Source of the DNA: Bosea beijingensis
GTDB lineage: Bacteria > Pseudomonadota > Alphaproteobacteria > Rhizobiales > Beijerinckiaceae
Assembly: GCF_030758975.1 (NCBI RefSeq)
Contig: NZ_CP132359.1
Location: 5,553,245 to 5,560,387 of the forward strand
DNA: 7,143 bases
Reading direction: 5' to 3'
Shown here: positions 1 to 5,918 of the stretch, piece by piece
Numbering within the stretch: the first letter of the stretch is position 1
Layout of the letters: each line of letters opens with the position of its first letter
Notes under the pieces: model-generated
What the model was told of the DNA's origin: nothing
The model's database searches: none
The model's input: only the letters and a program-made list of their open reading frames with translations
Program-made: the position numbers and the translations under genes

Positions 1-360
1 GGCGATCACGCCGGCGGGCACCGCGACGCAGCTCGCCAGCAGGACCGCGACCAGCACGATCTGGGCCGAGACCCAGAAGCGCTGCAGGATCAGCGGCAGC
101 ACCGCCTGCTGCGACGAGATCGACTGGCCGAAATCGCCGGTCACGACATTGCCGATCCAGATGCCGAACTGAACCGGCAGAGACTGGTCGAGACCGAGCC
201 GGGCCCTGAGATCGGCCAGGCTCGCCGGCGTCGCCAGATCGCCCAGCATCAACTGGGCCGGATCGCCCGGGATCAGACGGATCAGGACGAATACCGACAC
301 CGCAACAATCAGCAGCGTCGGCAAAGCCATCCCAATCCGCGTCAGCGCAAATCGAAACAT
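1..360 (-). CDS. DppB-type peptide ABC transporter permease, N-terminal 120 residues
   Basis: Inner-membrane permease subunit of a dipeptide/oligopeptide (DppB/OppB family) ABC importer. Reading from the ATG whose complement is at 358-360, the protein begins MFRFALTRIGMALPTLLIVA, a typical first transmembrane helix. It continues with the family signatures IRLIPGDPAQ, LGLDQSLPVQFGIWIGNVVTGDFGQS and the start of the second membrane segment. The frame is open to base 1, so about two thirds of a normal 310-330 residue protein lies outside the window. A purine-rich ribosome-binding site (GGGAGG, complement of about 368-373) precedes the ATG, so the 5' flank is native to about base 375. The neighbour at 380 onwards is unrelated and the join is artificial. 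A DppC-type partner lies at 946-1455 in the wrong order for an operon, as expected from shuffled pieces. Confidence 0.88.
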   Translation of the reverse strand, partial: MFRFALTRIGMALPTLLIVAVSVFVLIRLIPGDPAQLMLGDLATPASLADLRARLGLDQSLPVQFGIWIGNVVTGDFGQSISSQQAVLPLILQRFWVSAQIVLVAVLLASCVAVPAGVIA

Positions 361-379
361 CAAAGGCCCTCCCAAGCCT

Positions 380-946
380 CAGAATGGCGAGTGGCGTGCC
401 GAAGGCAGCGCGCCGCCGGCGGAGTTGGCTGAGGAGCTGGCCGCTTTCGCCGGATCGGTCTGCGAAGGGCGGATCTGGGCGACGACGGCACTGGCTGAGG
501 CGCTGCCGTCGGCGCGCGACCATGCCGGCGCTTTCGCTGGCATGCTGGCCATCCCGCTCTCTCAGATCCCGCGCGACTATCTCTTCTTCTTCCGCAAGGA
601 ACTGGTCCACACGATCGAATGGGGCGGCGACCCCAACAAGACCTATACGACCGGCCCCAATGGCGACCGGCTTACGCCGCGGCAGAGTTTTGCCGTCTGG
701 AAGGAGACCGTAGCGGGCCATTCCAAGATTTGGACGCCGGTCGAGCGAGAGCTGGCGGAATCGGCGCGCCGGACCCTGATTGAGGTCGTCCTGCGCCAGA
801 GCGAACTCTTGGCGGACGAGCGGAACAAGGCCGAAATCCGCCAGAAGATGCTCAATCAGGAGCTCAATCACCGGGTCAAGAACATCCTCGCTCTGATCAA
901 ATCGATCGTCGCCCATCCGCTCGCCGAAGGCGCCACGATCGACGCC
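380..946 (+). CDS. Bacteriophytochrome-type sensor kinase, internal fragment (PHY domain to HWE kinase His box)
   Basis: Internal part of a cytoplasmic red/far-red photoreceptor histidine kinase. The first 120 or so residues resemble the PHY domain: AIPLSQIPRDYLFFFRKE, then WGGDPNK, then TPRQSFAVWKE, which holds the PRxSF motif of the PHY tongue. A helical linker follows (about residues 125-165), then QELNHRVKNILALIKSIVAH, the phospho-acceptor histidine box of HWE/HisKA_2 kinases common in Alphaproteobacteria. The PAS-GAF chromophore module upstream and the ATP-binding domain downstream are both missing. The frame is open upstream of the first usable start (TTG at 425), with plausible family sequence from about 380, so no start is claimed. 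Homology ends at ...GATIDA; the next codons reach TAG at 953 only because they belong to another piece. Function is inferred from motifs; bilin binding cannot be seen. Confidence 0.82.
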
Positions 947-1455
947 TCGACATAGGGCTGCTCGCGCAGGGACAGCACGACGCCGCGCACGAGGCGCGCC
1001 ACGCGCGGGATTTCCGCGATGGTGATGGCGATGATGACGTTCTGGATCGAGCCGCGCGTCAGCGCCATCAGGGCGATGGCGAGCAGGATCGGCGGGATCG
1101 ACATCATGCCGTCGATGATCCGCATGATGATGCCGTCGGCCCAGCGGATGAAGCCGGCGAAGAGGCCGATCGCCAGCCCGATGACCGAGGACAGCAGTGC
1201 GACGCTGAAGCCGACCAGCAGCGAGACGCGGGCACCGTAGATCACCCGCGAATAGACGTCTCGGCCGAGCATGTCGGTGCCGAACCAGTAGAGTTCGGAA
1301 GGCACGCGCGTGCGCCTGGACGGCGCGATCGCGGTCGGGTCCGTCGTCCAGAGCAGCGGCGCGAAGATGCCGATCAGCGCCATCAGGACGAGGAGCCCGC
1401 CGCCGACGGCGACGGATGGATGCCGGCGCAGATAGCGGCGGAAGCGGGCAGGGCC
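946..1455 (-). CDS. DppC-type peptide ABC transporter permease, fragment
   Basis: Second permease subunit of a dipeptide/oligopeptide ABC importer (DppC/OppC family). From 1455 downwards the protein reads GPARFRRYLRRHPSVAVGGG, the N-terminal cytoplasmic stretch. Then come membrane helix 1 (LLVLMALIGIFAPLLW), the periplasmic motif WFGTDMLGRDVYSRVIYGAR, helices 2-3 (SLLVGFSVALLSSVIGLAIG and IDGMMSIPPILLAIALMAL), and the beginning of the EAA loop that contacts the ATPase (RVARLVRGVVLSLREQPYVE). About 170 of about 290 residues are present; the C-terminus is lost at about 946. The reading frame runs on to 1665 upstream, but that extension is antisense to a transposase and is not part of the protein. 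Probably the partner of the DppB fragment at 1-360, though nothing in the joined sequence proves it. Confidence 0.88.
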
Positions 1456-1457
1456 GG

Positions 1458-1583
1458 CCGAAGGGTTCCAAGGCGAGGCCGCGGACCCGCGAGGAGGAGC
1501 TCGAGGAGCGGTGCCGTAGGCTCGAGGCCGAGGTGGCCTACCTAAAAAAATTACGCGCCCTGGTCGAGAGGGACGGGCTCTGA
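1458..1583 (+). CDS. IS3-family transposase OrfA, C-terminal fragment
   Basis: The last 41 codons of an IS3-family OrfA, the small helix-turn-helix/leucine-zipper protein that recognises the element ends. The visible part is the charged coiled coil TREEELEERCRRLEAEVAYL, then KKLRALVERDGL and a TGA at 1581-1583. The N-terminal helix-turn-helix is missing. Within the frame is the heptamer A AAA AAA (1544-1550), in phase with two lysine codons. This is the classic IS3 slippery site: a -1 shift there enters the orfB frame and would produce the OrfAB transposase. OrfB sequence starts right at the orfA stop, as usual for the family. Confidence 0.72.
   Translation, partial: PKGSKARPRTREEELEERCRRLEAEVAYLKKLRALVERDGL
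1544..1550 (+). promoter_or_regulatory. Programmed -1 frameshift heptamer of the IS3 element
   Basis: Seven consecutive A residues in the register A AAA AAA relative to orfA (codons CTA AAA AAA TTA). Slipping back one base moves the ribosome from the orfA frame into the orfB frame, which is open from here through 1945. The sequence and its place near the end of orfA match the known IS3-family mechanism. A downstream stimulatory structure was not worked out. Confidence 0.6.
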
Positions 1584-1945
1584 CCAGGGCGAAGGCCGAA
1601 GCGGTCGCGGCCCTGCGCGCCGAGGGGCACGCGCTCGGGCACCTGCTCGCATGCGCCGAGCTCAAGCGGTCGACCTACTACTACGCCCTCGCGCACCCGC
1701 CGAGGCCCACGCGCCCCGAGCTCTGGGAGGCGGCCGCCGAGATCTTCTCGCGCACCGCCAACGGCTGCGGGCACCGGCAGATAGCGATGTGCCTCAGGGC
1801 GGAAGAGGGGGCCGTGATAGCCGACAAGACCGTGCTCAAGATGATGCGCGAGATGGGGATTCGCTGCGGTATCAGACGCGAGACGGCCTACCACAGGTAC
1901 AACTCGTACAGGGGCGTCGTCGGCAGGACGTTCGAGAACGTGATC
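1583..1945 (+). CDS. IS3-family transposase OrfB, N-terminal fragment (HTH_21 region)
   Basis: First third of the IS3 DDE transposase, in the -1 frame relative to orfA. It reads TRAKAEAVAALRAEGHALGH, then CAELKRSTYYYALAHPP, then the HTH_21 region with ANGCGHRQIAMCLR, TVLKMMREMGIRCGIRR and YNSYRGVVGRTFENVI. The family motif Y/NGxGxRxIxxxLR (here NGCGHRQIAMCLR) is clear. The fragment stops at about 1945, just before the RNase H-like catalytic core, so no DDE residues are present and it cannot be active. The frame runs on without a stop into the DUF4394 gene, giving an apparent 231-residue fusion; this is chance. A CTG at 1580-1582 overlaps the orfA stop and could serve as a start, but frameshifting at 1544-1550 is the usual route. 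Confidence 0.78.
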
Positions 1946-1993
1946 GCGAGGCAGGCATCCAGGCCGCGGCGCGTGACAGAACCGGAGGACAAG

Positions 1994-2425
1994 ATGACCA
2001 AGACGATCCGTTTCGCCCTCGTCGTTTCCACGCTGCTCGGCAGCGGGTTTGCCGCACAGGCTGCCATGCTCGCAGCCCTGACCGGCGATGACACGCTGAC
2101 CATGGTCGACACCGCAACCATGAAAGCCGGCAAGTCGATGAAAGTCAGTGGCATCGCCGGCAAGATCGCCGGCATCGATGTCAGGCCGGCCGACGGCATG
2201 CTCTACGCACTTGGCGTCGATGGCACGATCTATACGATCGACAAGGCTGGCAAGGCGACGATGAAGTCGAAGATGGACACCGTACTCCCGGCTGGTGCCA
2301 TGGCCACGGTCGATTTCAATCCGGCCGCGGACCGGCTGCGGGTGATCGGCTCCGACGGCACGAACCTTCGCGTCAACGTCGATGACGGCAAGACCACGGT
2401 CGACGGCAAGCTGAAATTCGCCGAG
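1994..2425 (+). CDS. DUF4394-type secreted protein, N-terminal fragment
   Basis: Exported protein of the DUF4394 family, whose biochemical role is unknown. ATG at 1994 follows GGAGG (1984-1988) at normal spacing. The first residues, MTKTIRFALVVSTLLGSGFA followed by AQA, form a signal peptide with a likely cleavage after AQA (about residue 23). The mature part has the repeated beta-propeller-like style of the family: LAALTGDDTLTMVDTATMK, IAGIDVRPADGMLYALGVDG, TIYTID and VDFNPAADRLRVIGSDGTN, with LRVNVDDG at the end. Homology stops at GKLKFAE (about 2425), near the middle of the usual length. The frame continues to a TAG at 2480-2482, but that tail is antisense to an oxidoreductase gene. Probably from the main alphaproteobacterium. 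Confidence 0.8.
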
Positions 2426-2574
2426 AGGCGAACATGGCCCCAGTCGCAGATGTTGGCGCCGACGGATTCCCCGGCTTCGTAGACCTTCACGGCCATTCGG
2501 CGCGCGATGAGATTGGCCGCGGCGGCAAGGCCGACGGGACCAGCGCCGATCACGACGACAGGAAGCTCATTCAT
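2425..2574 (-). CDS. FAD/NAD(P)-dependent oxidoreductase, N-terminal 50 residues
   Basis: Start of a flavoprotein monooxygenase-like oxidoreductase of the kind often encoded beside arsR. The start chosen is the ATG at 2574 (MNELPVVVIGAGPVGLAAAA), because it places the Rossmann motif GAGPVG at residue 10 and has a good ribosome-binding site (AGGAGCGGAGGA in the complementary strand) just upstream. An in-frame upstream ATG at 2619 would overrun that site. After the nucleotide-binding fold come VKVYEAGESVGANI and DWGHVRL, then homology ends at about 2425. It lies 57 bases downstream of the ArsR-type gene on the same strand; this junction is native and suggests an operon. A later part of the same type of protein appears at 3329-3754 on the opposite strand. 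The substrate is unknown; an arsenic link rests on the neighbour only. Confidence 0.78.
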
Positions 2575-2631
2575 CGCGGCATCCTCCGCTCCTGCTGGAA
2601 TCATGGAATTATGAGGCAAATCAAAAACCGC

Positions 2632-2874
2632 TCAGGCGGCCTTCCCGGATGATGCGGAACAGACTTCTTCGATGCAGCATTCGTCGGAAAGAAAGCCGAG
2701 CAGCGCATCCATCGCCGGGTAGACAGCACGACAGATCAGCGTCGTCGCCTGCCGCTCTTGCGAGACAAGGCCGTTGCGGATCAGGCGCTGAAGGTGGTGG
2801 GACAACGTCGAGGCCGGAATGCCGAGACGCTCCTGCACCTGCGCGACCGGAAGGCCGTCATGCCCGGCACGGAC
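2632..2874 (-). CDS. ArsR/SmtB-family transcriptional regulator, C-terminal fragment
   Basis: Metal(loid)-type repressor, missing roughly its first 30 residues. From 2874 it reads VRAGHDGLPVAQVQERLGIP, then ASTLSHHLQRLIRNGLVSQE (recognition helix and wing of the winged helix-turn-helix), then a C-terminal tail with FLSDECCIEEVC and the stop complement at 2632-2634. The Cys-Cys-x4-Cys cluster in the tail resembles the C-terminal arsenite-binding cysteines known in some ArsR proteins, so arsenite sensing is plausible but inferred. It sits directly upstream of an oxidoreductase gene and would normally repress that operon. Upstream of 2874 the frame runs into an IS110-type transposase, giving a false 235-residue fusion. 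Confidence 0.82.
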   Translation of the reverse strand, partial: VRAGHDGLPVAQVQERLGIPASTLSHHLQRLIRNGLVSQERQATTLICRAVYPAMDALLGFLSDECCIEEVCSASSGKAA

Positions 2875-3327
2875 CCGGCACATCGCGCCGAGGGCCCACA
2901 GCCACCTCACGAGCTCGGCGGCGGTGGCGGCGTTCGCCTTCGCCTGGGGCATGCCCCTGGCGAGCATCTCCTCGCGGCGCCGGAGCAGGCGCTCGGAACC
3001 CTTCCTCCCGTGCATCCTCACCTCGAGCGGGACGCCGCTGCCCTTGGGCATCAGCTTCGGTTGGTGGCTCGCCTGGACGTAGCTCCAGGACCCCTCGACT
3101 GCCAGCCTCCTGACGAGCGCGTTGCCGGCCCCGCTGATCCCGCCGAGGCGCACGGAGTCCGCGCTCGACCTCTGCTTCGGGGCGAGGCCGAAGTAGGACG
3201 TCACCTGCCTGCCGGAGCGGAACCTCGAGAAGTCGCCGACCTCGGACGCGAAGGCGGCGGCGAGCGCGAACCCGCACCCCTTGATCGACTGGAGCGCCTC
3301 GACCTCCGCCGAGAGGGGGCCCCGCCG
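2875..3327 (-). CDS. IS110-family transposase, C-terminal domain fragment
   Basis: C-terminal (Transposase_20) half of an IS110/IS1111-type recombinase, the family now known to use bridge RNAs. It reads AEVEALQSIKGCGFALAAAF, then SEVGDFSRFRSGRQVTSYFG, LAPKQRSSADSVRLGGISGA, GNALVRRLAVEGSWSYVQA, and a basic tail ending ELVRWLWALGAMCR. The serine in GGISGAGN is at the place expected for the C-terminal catalytic serine, from family knowledge. The N-terminal RuvC-like DEDD domain, the real stop codon and the flanking non-coding ends that would hold a bridge RNA are all absent. The sequence style again suggests Actinobacteria, possibly Coriobacteriia. It is a non-functional piece; its in-frame link to the ArsR fragment is an artefact. 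Confidence 0.8.
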
Positions 3328-3328
3328 C

Positions 3329-3754
3329 GGCATCGACAAGGTGGTGAGCCGGGATCGCGAACTTCACCCGTTCCAGCTCGTCATTCGCGACCGGGACGGG
3401 GGCACGCGCCGCGTGCTGGCCCGCGCAGTCATCGACGCTTCTGGAACCTGGACCACTCCAAACCCGGCTGGGGCGGGCGGCATGCCCGTCGATGGGGAGG
3501 AGGCGTATGCGGAGCGGATCGCCTACGGTATCCCGGACGTGCTCGATGCCGACCGCGAGACGTATGCGGGACGCACGACGCTCGTGCTCGGCGCCGGGCA
3601 TTCCGCCGCGAACGTCCTGCTCGACCTTACCGAGTTGGCCGAGCAGGACGGCGCAACGAAAGCGATCTGGGTGACGCGCGGGCGCGACCTGTCCCGGGTC
3701 TATGGCGGTGGCGCGAATGATCAGCTCGCCGGGCGCGGCGACCTCGGGACACAT
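3329..3754 (+). CDS. FAD/NAD(P)-dependent oxidoreductase, internal fragment
   Basis: Internal 142 codons of a flavin-dependent monooxygenase-like oxidoreductase. Visible are [10 protein letters not shown] and [20 protein letters not shown], then [20 protein letters not shown] (the ATG-like [11 protein letters not shown] motif that ends the FAD domain), then [20 protein letters not shown], a second Rossmann motif (GAGHSA) for NAD(P)H. It ends at [20 protein letters not shown] followed by [10 protein letters not shown]. Both termini are missing. It could well be the continuation of the protein whose start is at 2425-2574, in the opposite orientation and with a middle section lost; the two do not overlap, so this cannot be proven here. 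Confidence 0.75.
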
Positions 3755-4178
3755 GGATGCCGGCGGCGCGCGCCATCTGGGCGAGACGCTGGATCGTGCC
3801 CTCGATCTCCTTGCCGGCGACCATCATCAGGTCGGCCATCTCGTCGACGATGACGACGATATAGGGCAGAGGCTCGAGGTCCATGACCTCCTCCTCGTAG
3901 ATCGCCTCGCCGGAATGCTTGTCGAAGCCGGTCTGGACCGTGCGGGTGATGACCTCGCCGGCCGCCTTGGCCTCGCCGACGCGGGCATTGAAGCCGTCGA
4001 TGTTGCGCACGGCGAGCTTCGACATCTTCTTGTAGCGCTCCTCCATCTCGCGCACCGCCCATTTCAGGGCGACGACCGCCTTCTTGGGATCGGTGACGAC
4101 CGGGGTGAGCAGATGCGGGATGCCGTCATAGACGGAGAGTTCGAGCATCTTGGGATCGACCATGATCAGGCGGCACTC
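3753..4178 (-). CDS. ftsK: DNA translocase FtsK, internal motor-domain fragment
   Basis: Part of the FtsK/SpoIIIE ATPase motor that pumps DNA through the division septum and activates dimer resolution. From 4178 the protein reads [40 protein letters not shown] and [20 protein letters not shown], then [20 protein letters not shown], then the Walker B segment [20 protein letters not shown] and finally [15 protein letters not shown]. All are strongly conserved FtsK motifs. The Walker A motif lies upstream of the fragment and is missing, as are the membrane domain and the C-terminal gamma domain. About 142 residues of a protein usually 800 or more are present. Consistent with the main alphaproteobacterium. 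Confidence 0.9.
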
Positions 4179-4550
4179 GGCGAGAAGCTGGTCATCTGCG
4201 GCCCGTCCGGCTCGGGCAAGTCGACGATGATCCGCTGCATCAACCGGCTGGAGGAGCACCAGAAGGGCCAGATCATCGTCGACGGCACGGAGCTCACCAA
4301 CGATCTCAAGAAGATCGACGAGATCCGCCGCGACGTCGGCATGGTCTTCCAGCACTTCAACCTGTTCCCGCATCTGACGATCCTCGAGAACCTGACGCTG
4401 GCGCCGATCTGGGTGAAGAAGATGCCCAAGAAGGATGCCGAGGAGATCGCGATGCACTATCTCAAGCGCGTCAAGATCCCCGAGCAGGCGGCGAAGTATC
4501 CGGGCCAGCTCTCGGGCGGCCAGCAGCAGCGCGTCGCGATCGCCCGCTCC
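4179..4550 (+). CDS. aapP: General L-amino-acid ABC transporter ATP-binding protein AapP, N-terminal part
   Basis: ATPase subunit of a polar amino-acid importer of the AapJQMP type. The fragment starts at [20 protein letters not shown] (Walker [10 protein letters not shown]), then has [40 protein letters not shown] (Q-loop glutamine in FQHFN), [32 protein letters not shown] and the ABC signature [14 protein letters not shown]. It stops at about 4550. The first 35 or so residues and the Walker B half are absent here; the missing half is at 6534-6842 on the other strand. The last 38 bases (4512-4549) are the exact reverse complement of 6805-6842, so the two pieces join into one gene. Confidence 0.88.
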
Positions 4551-4551
4551 C

Positions 4552-4911
<360 letters not shown>

Positions 4912-4912
4912 C

Positions 4913-5255
4913 CGGCTACTATAGGTGCTCCATGCATCTAATCCTTGATAGTATGCTGACGTCCTTCAGCTTAGTCCATTCATCGCCATCCTAGCGGTGT
5001 CCTTGACCCTATCCTGGTCTGCTAACAATCCTCGTTAGCTCACTTCGCTTGTTCCCTGAGCGGTGTCCTTTACATCATCCTGATGATCAGTCCTTGCCTC
5101 GTCCAGAGGTGTCCATTTCCCATCCTTAGTAGCAACCATCCTAGTTACTATTGAGTCCGTTCAATGTCCAATTTGCTATCCATGCCGATTATTCATCCTG
5201 AACAACCGTATCTTCTTCCTGAAGATTACCTAATCCGTGGTAATTTCCTGTTCCG
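4913..5255 (-). ncRNA. CsrB/CsrC-like regulatory RNA, copy 1 (CsrA-sequestering hairpin array)
   Basis: About 343 bases with no coding sequence and a base composition clearly AT-richer than the flanks. Read on the minus strand it holds about 25 GGA triplets, mostly within AGGA. Many sit in the loops of short hairpins: ATCTTC-AGGAA-GAAGAT (5210-5226), ATTACC/GGTAAT (5225-5244), a nine-pair stem around AGGAT near 5190-5210, AGTAAC/GTTGCT around AGGAT, GCTAAC/GTTAGC around AGGAT (near 5027-5039), and GCTGA-AGGACG-TCAGC near 4957-4972. Repeated GGA-loop hairpins define the CsrB/CsrC/RsmZ RNAs that bind and neutralise the translational regulator CsrA/RsmA. No promoter, GacA/UvrY box or complete terminator is present. 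The 3' end, GGAGCACCTATAGTAG, could be the first arm of a terminator whose second arm is lost. A diverged second copy is at 5919-6226. The source is most likely a gammaproteobacterium. Confidence 0.8.
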
Positions 5256-5390
5256 CTGACCGATGACGATCTCGACGTCATCGCCGGCAAGCGCGACCAG
5301 CTCGAAGGCAAGATCCAGGAGCGTTACGGCATCGAGAAGGACAAGGTGAAGACTGACGTCGACACCTGGTACAATCGCCAGACATGGTGA
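5256..5390 (+). CDS. CsbD-family stress protein, C-terminal part
   Basis: The last 44 residues of a CsbD-like protein, a small hydrophilic stress-associated protein of unknown mechanism, usually 60-70 residues long. It reads LTDDDLDVIAGKRDQLEGKI, then QERYGIEKDKVKTDVDTWYN and RQTW, with TGA at 5388-5390. The typical start (MVDWNQIEGNWKQ-like) is missing because the piece begins at 5256, immediately after the hairpin-RNA piece. The ending and the downstream terminator at 5441-5470 are native. Probably from the main alphaproteobacterium. Confidence 0.85.
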   Translation: MTDDDLDVIAGKRDQLEGKIQERYGIEKDKVKTDVDTWYNRQTW

Positions 5391-5538
5391 TCACCGACGG
5401 CTGAGCCCCTCGCTGCCCAGCGTGTGCTCGCCGCGTGAGGAAGCCCGGCCCTTTCCAGTGGGCCGGGCTTTCGCGCGTTAAGGGCCGGGCATTGTGTTGA
5501 GAGCCTGTGAAACGGTGAAAACTCTGGCGCACCCAGCC
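5391..5538. other. Native intergenic region between convergent csbD-like and xth-like genes
   Basis: About 148 bases between the CsbD stop and the stop of the exonuclease III tail, which run towards each other. Apart from the strong hairpin at 5441-5470, I see no gene or repeat. This is one of the few places in the window where two gene ends appear to be truly adjacent. Confidence 0.6.
5441..5470 (+). terminator. Strong hairpin, likely terminator shared by convergent genes
   Basis: A perfect 11-pair stem, AAGCCCGGCCC (5441-5451) and GGGCCGGGCTT (5460-5470), with the eight-base loop TTTCCAGT. It follows the CsbD stop by 50 bases and lies before the convergent exonuclease III stop. The T-run is short (only CTTT at the end of the stem), so termination strength is inferred from stem and position. 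Confidence 0.72.
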
Positions 5539-5597
5539 CTATGCCGGCAGAAGGTCGACCATCACCGGCGCGTGGTCGCTCGTGTGCTCCCAGCCCC
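5539..5597 (-). CDS. Exodeoxyribonuclease III-like protein, last 18 residues
   Basis: A very short 3' end of a gene on the minus strand: GWEHTSDHAPVMVDLLPA followed by TAG (complement of 5539-5541). SDHAPV is the C-terminal catalytic signature (Asp-His pair) of exonuclease III/AP endonuclease proteins, and the distance from that motif to the stop fits the family. These enzymes nick DNA at abasic sites in base excision repair. Everything upstream is lost at about 5597, where a cyclopropane-synthase piece begins. The call rests on this one motif, so confidence is moderate. Confidence 0.65.
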
Positions 5598-5909
5598 GAG
5601 CTCGATCAAGGCCGTGAGATCCGGCGTGTGAAGGTCGCCATCGCGATAGGCCTCGGCCAGACCGATATCGCCGTCAAGGAAGAGGCGGCGCATCGATCGC
5701 CAGTTGTTCAGGATCATCGTCGCCTGTGGTCCGGGCAGTCCGGGCGCGCTGCAAAGCCGTTCGCCGTCTGGTGTGAAGACCGTCAGGTGACCGATGGCAA
5801 TCCGCGCGAGCACGCGACGCAGGAACCAGCGCGACAGACGGATACCCCCTGGCAGGGAGAGCGCCTGTTCGGGCATGCGAAAATGCTGTTCCGCATCGGG
5901 CCGGCTCAT
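5598..5909 (-). CDS. Cyclopropane-fatty-acyl-phospholipid synthase-like protein, N-terminal fragment
   Basis: First 104 residues of a CFA synthase-family S-adenosylmethionine methyltransferase, which adds a methylene bridge to unsaturated acyl chains of membrane lipids. From ATG at 5909 it reads MSRPDAEQHFRMPEQALSLP, GGIRLSRWFLRRVLARIAIG and HLTVFTPDGERLCSAPGL, then ATMILNNWRSMRRLFLDGDI, GLAEAYRDGDLHTPDLTALI and EL. The motif FLDGDIGLAEAYRDGDL-TPDLT is typical of the family's N-terminal domain. The catalytic SAM-binding domain is missing; homology stops at about 5598. No clear Shine-Dalgarno sequence is visible before the ATG because only about 10 native bases precede it. Confidence 0.83.
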
Positions 5910-5918
5910 GGCTCAATC

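Larger units (their letters stand above)
1457..1945 (+). mobile_element. IS3-family insertion sequence, internal fragment
   Basis: A fragment of an IS3-family element carrying the end of orfA and the first third of orfB, with no terminal inverted repeats or target duplications in view. Both edges are abrupt: DppC sequence stops at about 1456 and DUF4394 upstream sequence starts at about 1946. The protein style (orfA ending RALVERDGL, orfB with ELKRSTYYYALAHPPRPTRP) resembles IS3 elements of Actinobacteria, possibly Coriobacteriia, rather than of the alphaproteobacterium that supplies most pieces. That assignment is from memory of the family, not from a search. It is best read as an assembly piece, not as an insertion into dppC. 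Confidence 0.75.

Noticed and set aside
1..1455. A sensor kinase gene inserted between dppB and dppC
   Set aside because: The permease order is reversed relative to a dppBC operon, the kinase lacks both ends, and the boundaries fit the length-sorted piece pattern.
868..1665. A single 265-residue permease with an arginine-rich N-terminal extension
   Set aside because: Only 946-1455 has DppC homology. The N-terminal part is antisense to the IS3 orfA/orfB frames and the C-terminal end is antisense to the kinase piece.
1787..2482. Transposase-DUF4394 fusion protein
   Set aside because: The frames coincide by chance across the join at about 1945. The DUF4394 gene has its own ribosome-binding site and signal peptide at 1994.
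2632..3339. IS110 transposase-ArsR fusion protein
   Set aside because: Transposase homology stops at about 2875 and ArsR homology starts there without its first helices. The join fits the artificial piece boundaries.
4913..5255. CRISPR array, because of regularly spaced short motifs
   Set aside because: There is no identical direct repeat of 20 bases or more. Only a four-base AGGA motif recurs, at variable spacing, in hairpin loops.
4913..5255. Synthetic barcode or adapter concatemer with fixed four-base linkers
   Set aside because: Considered because of the recurring AGGA. The bases between motifs are homologous between the two copies and covary in stems, which random barcodes would not do.
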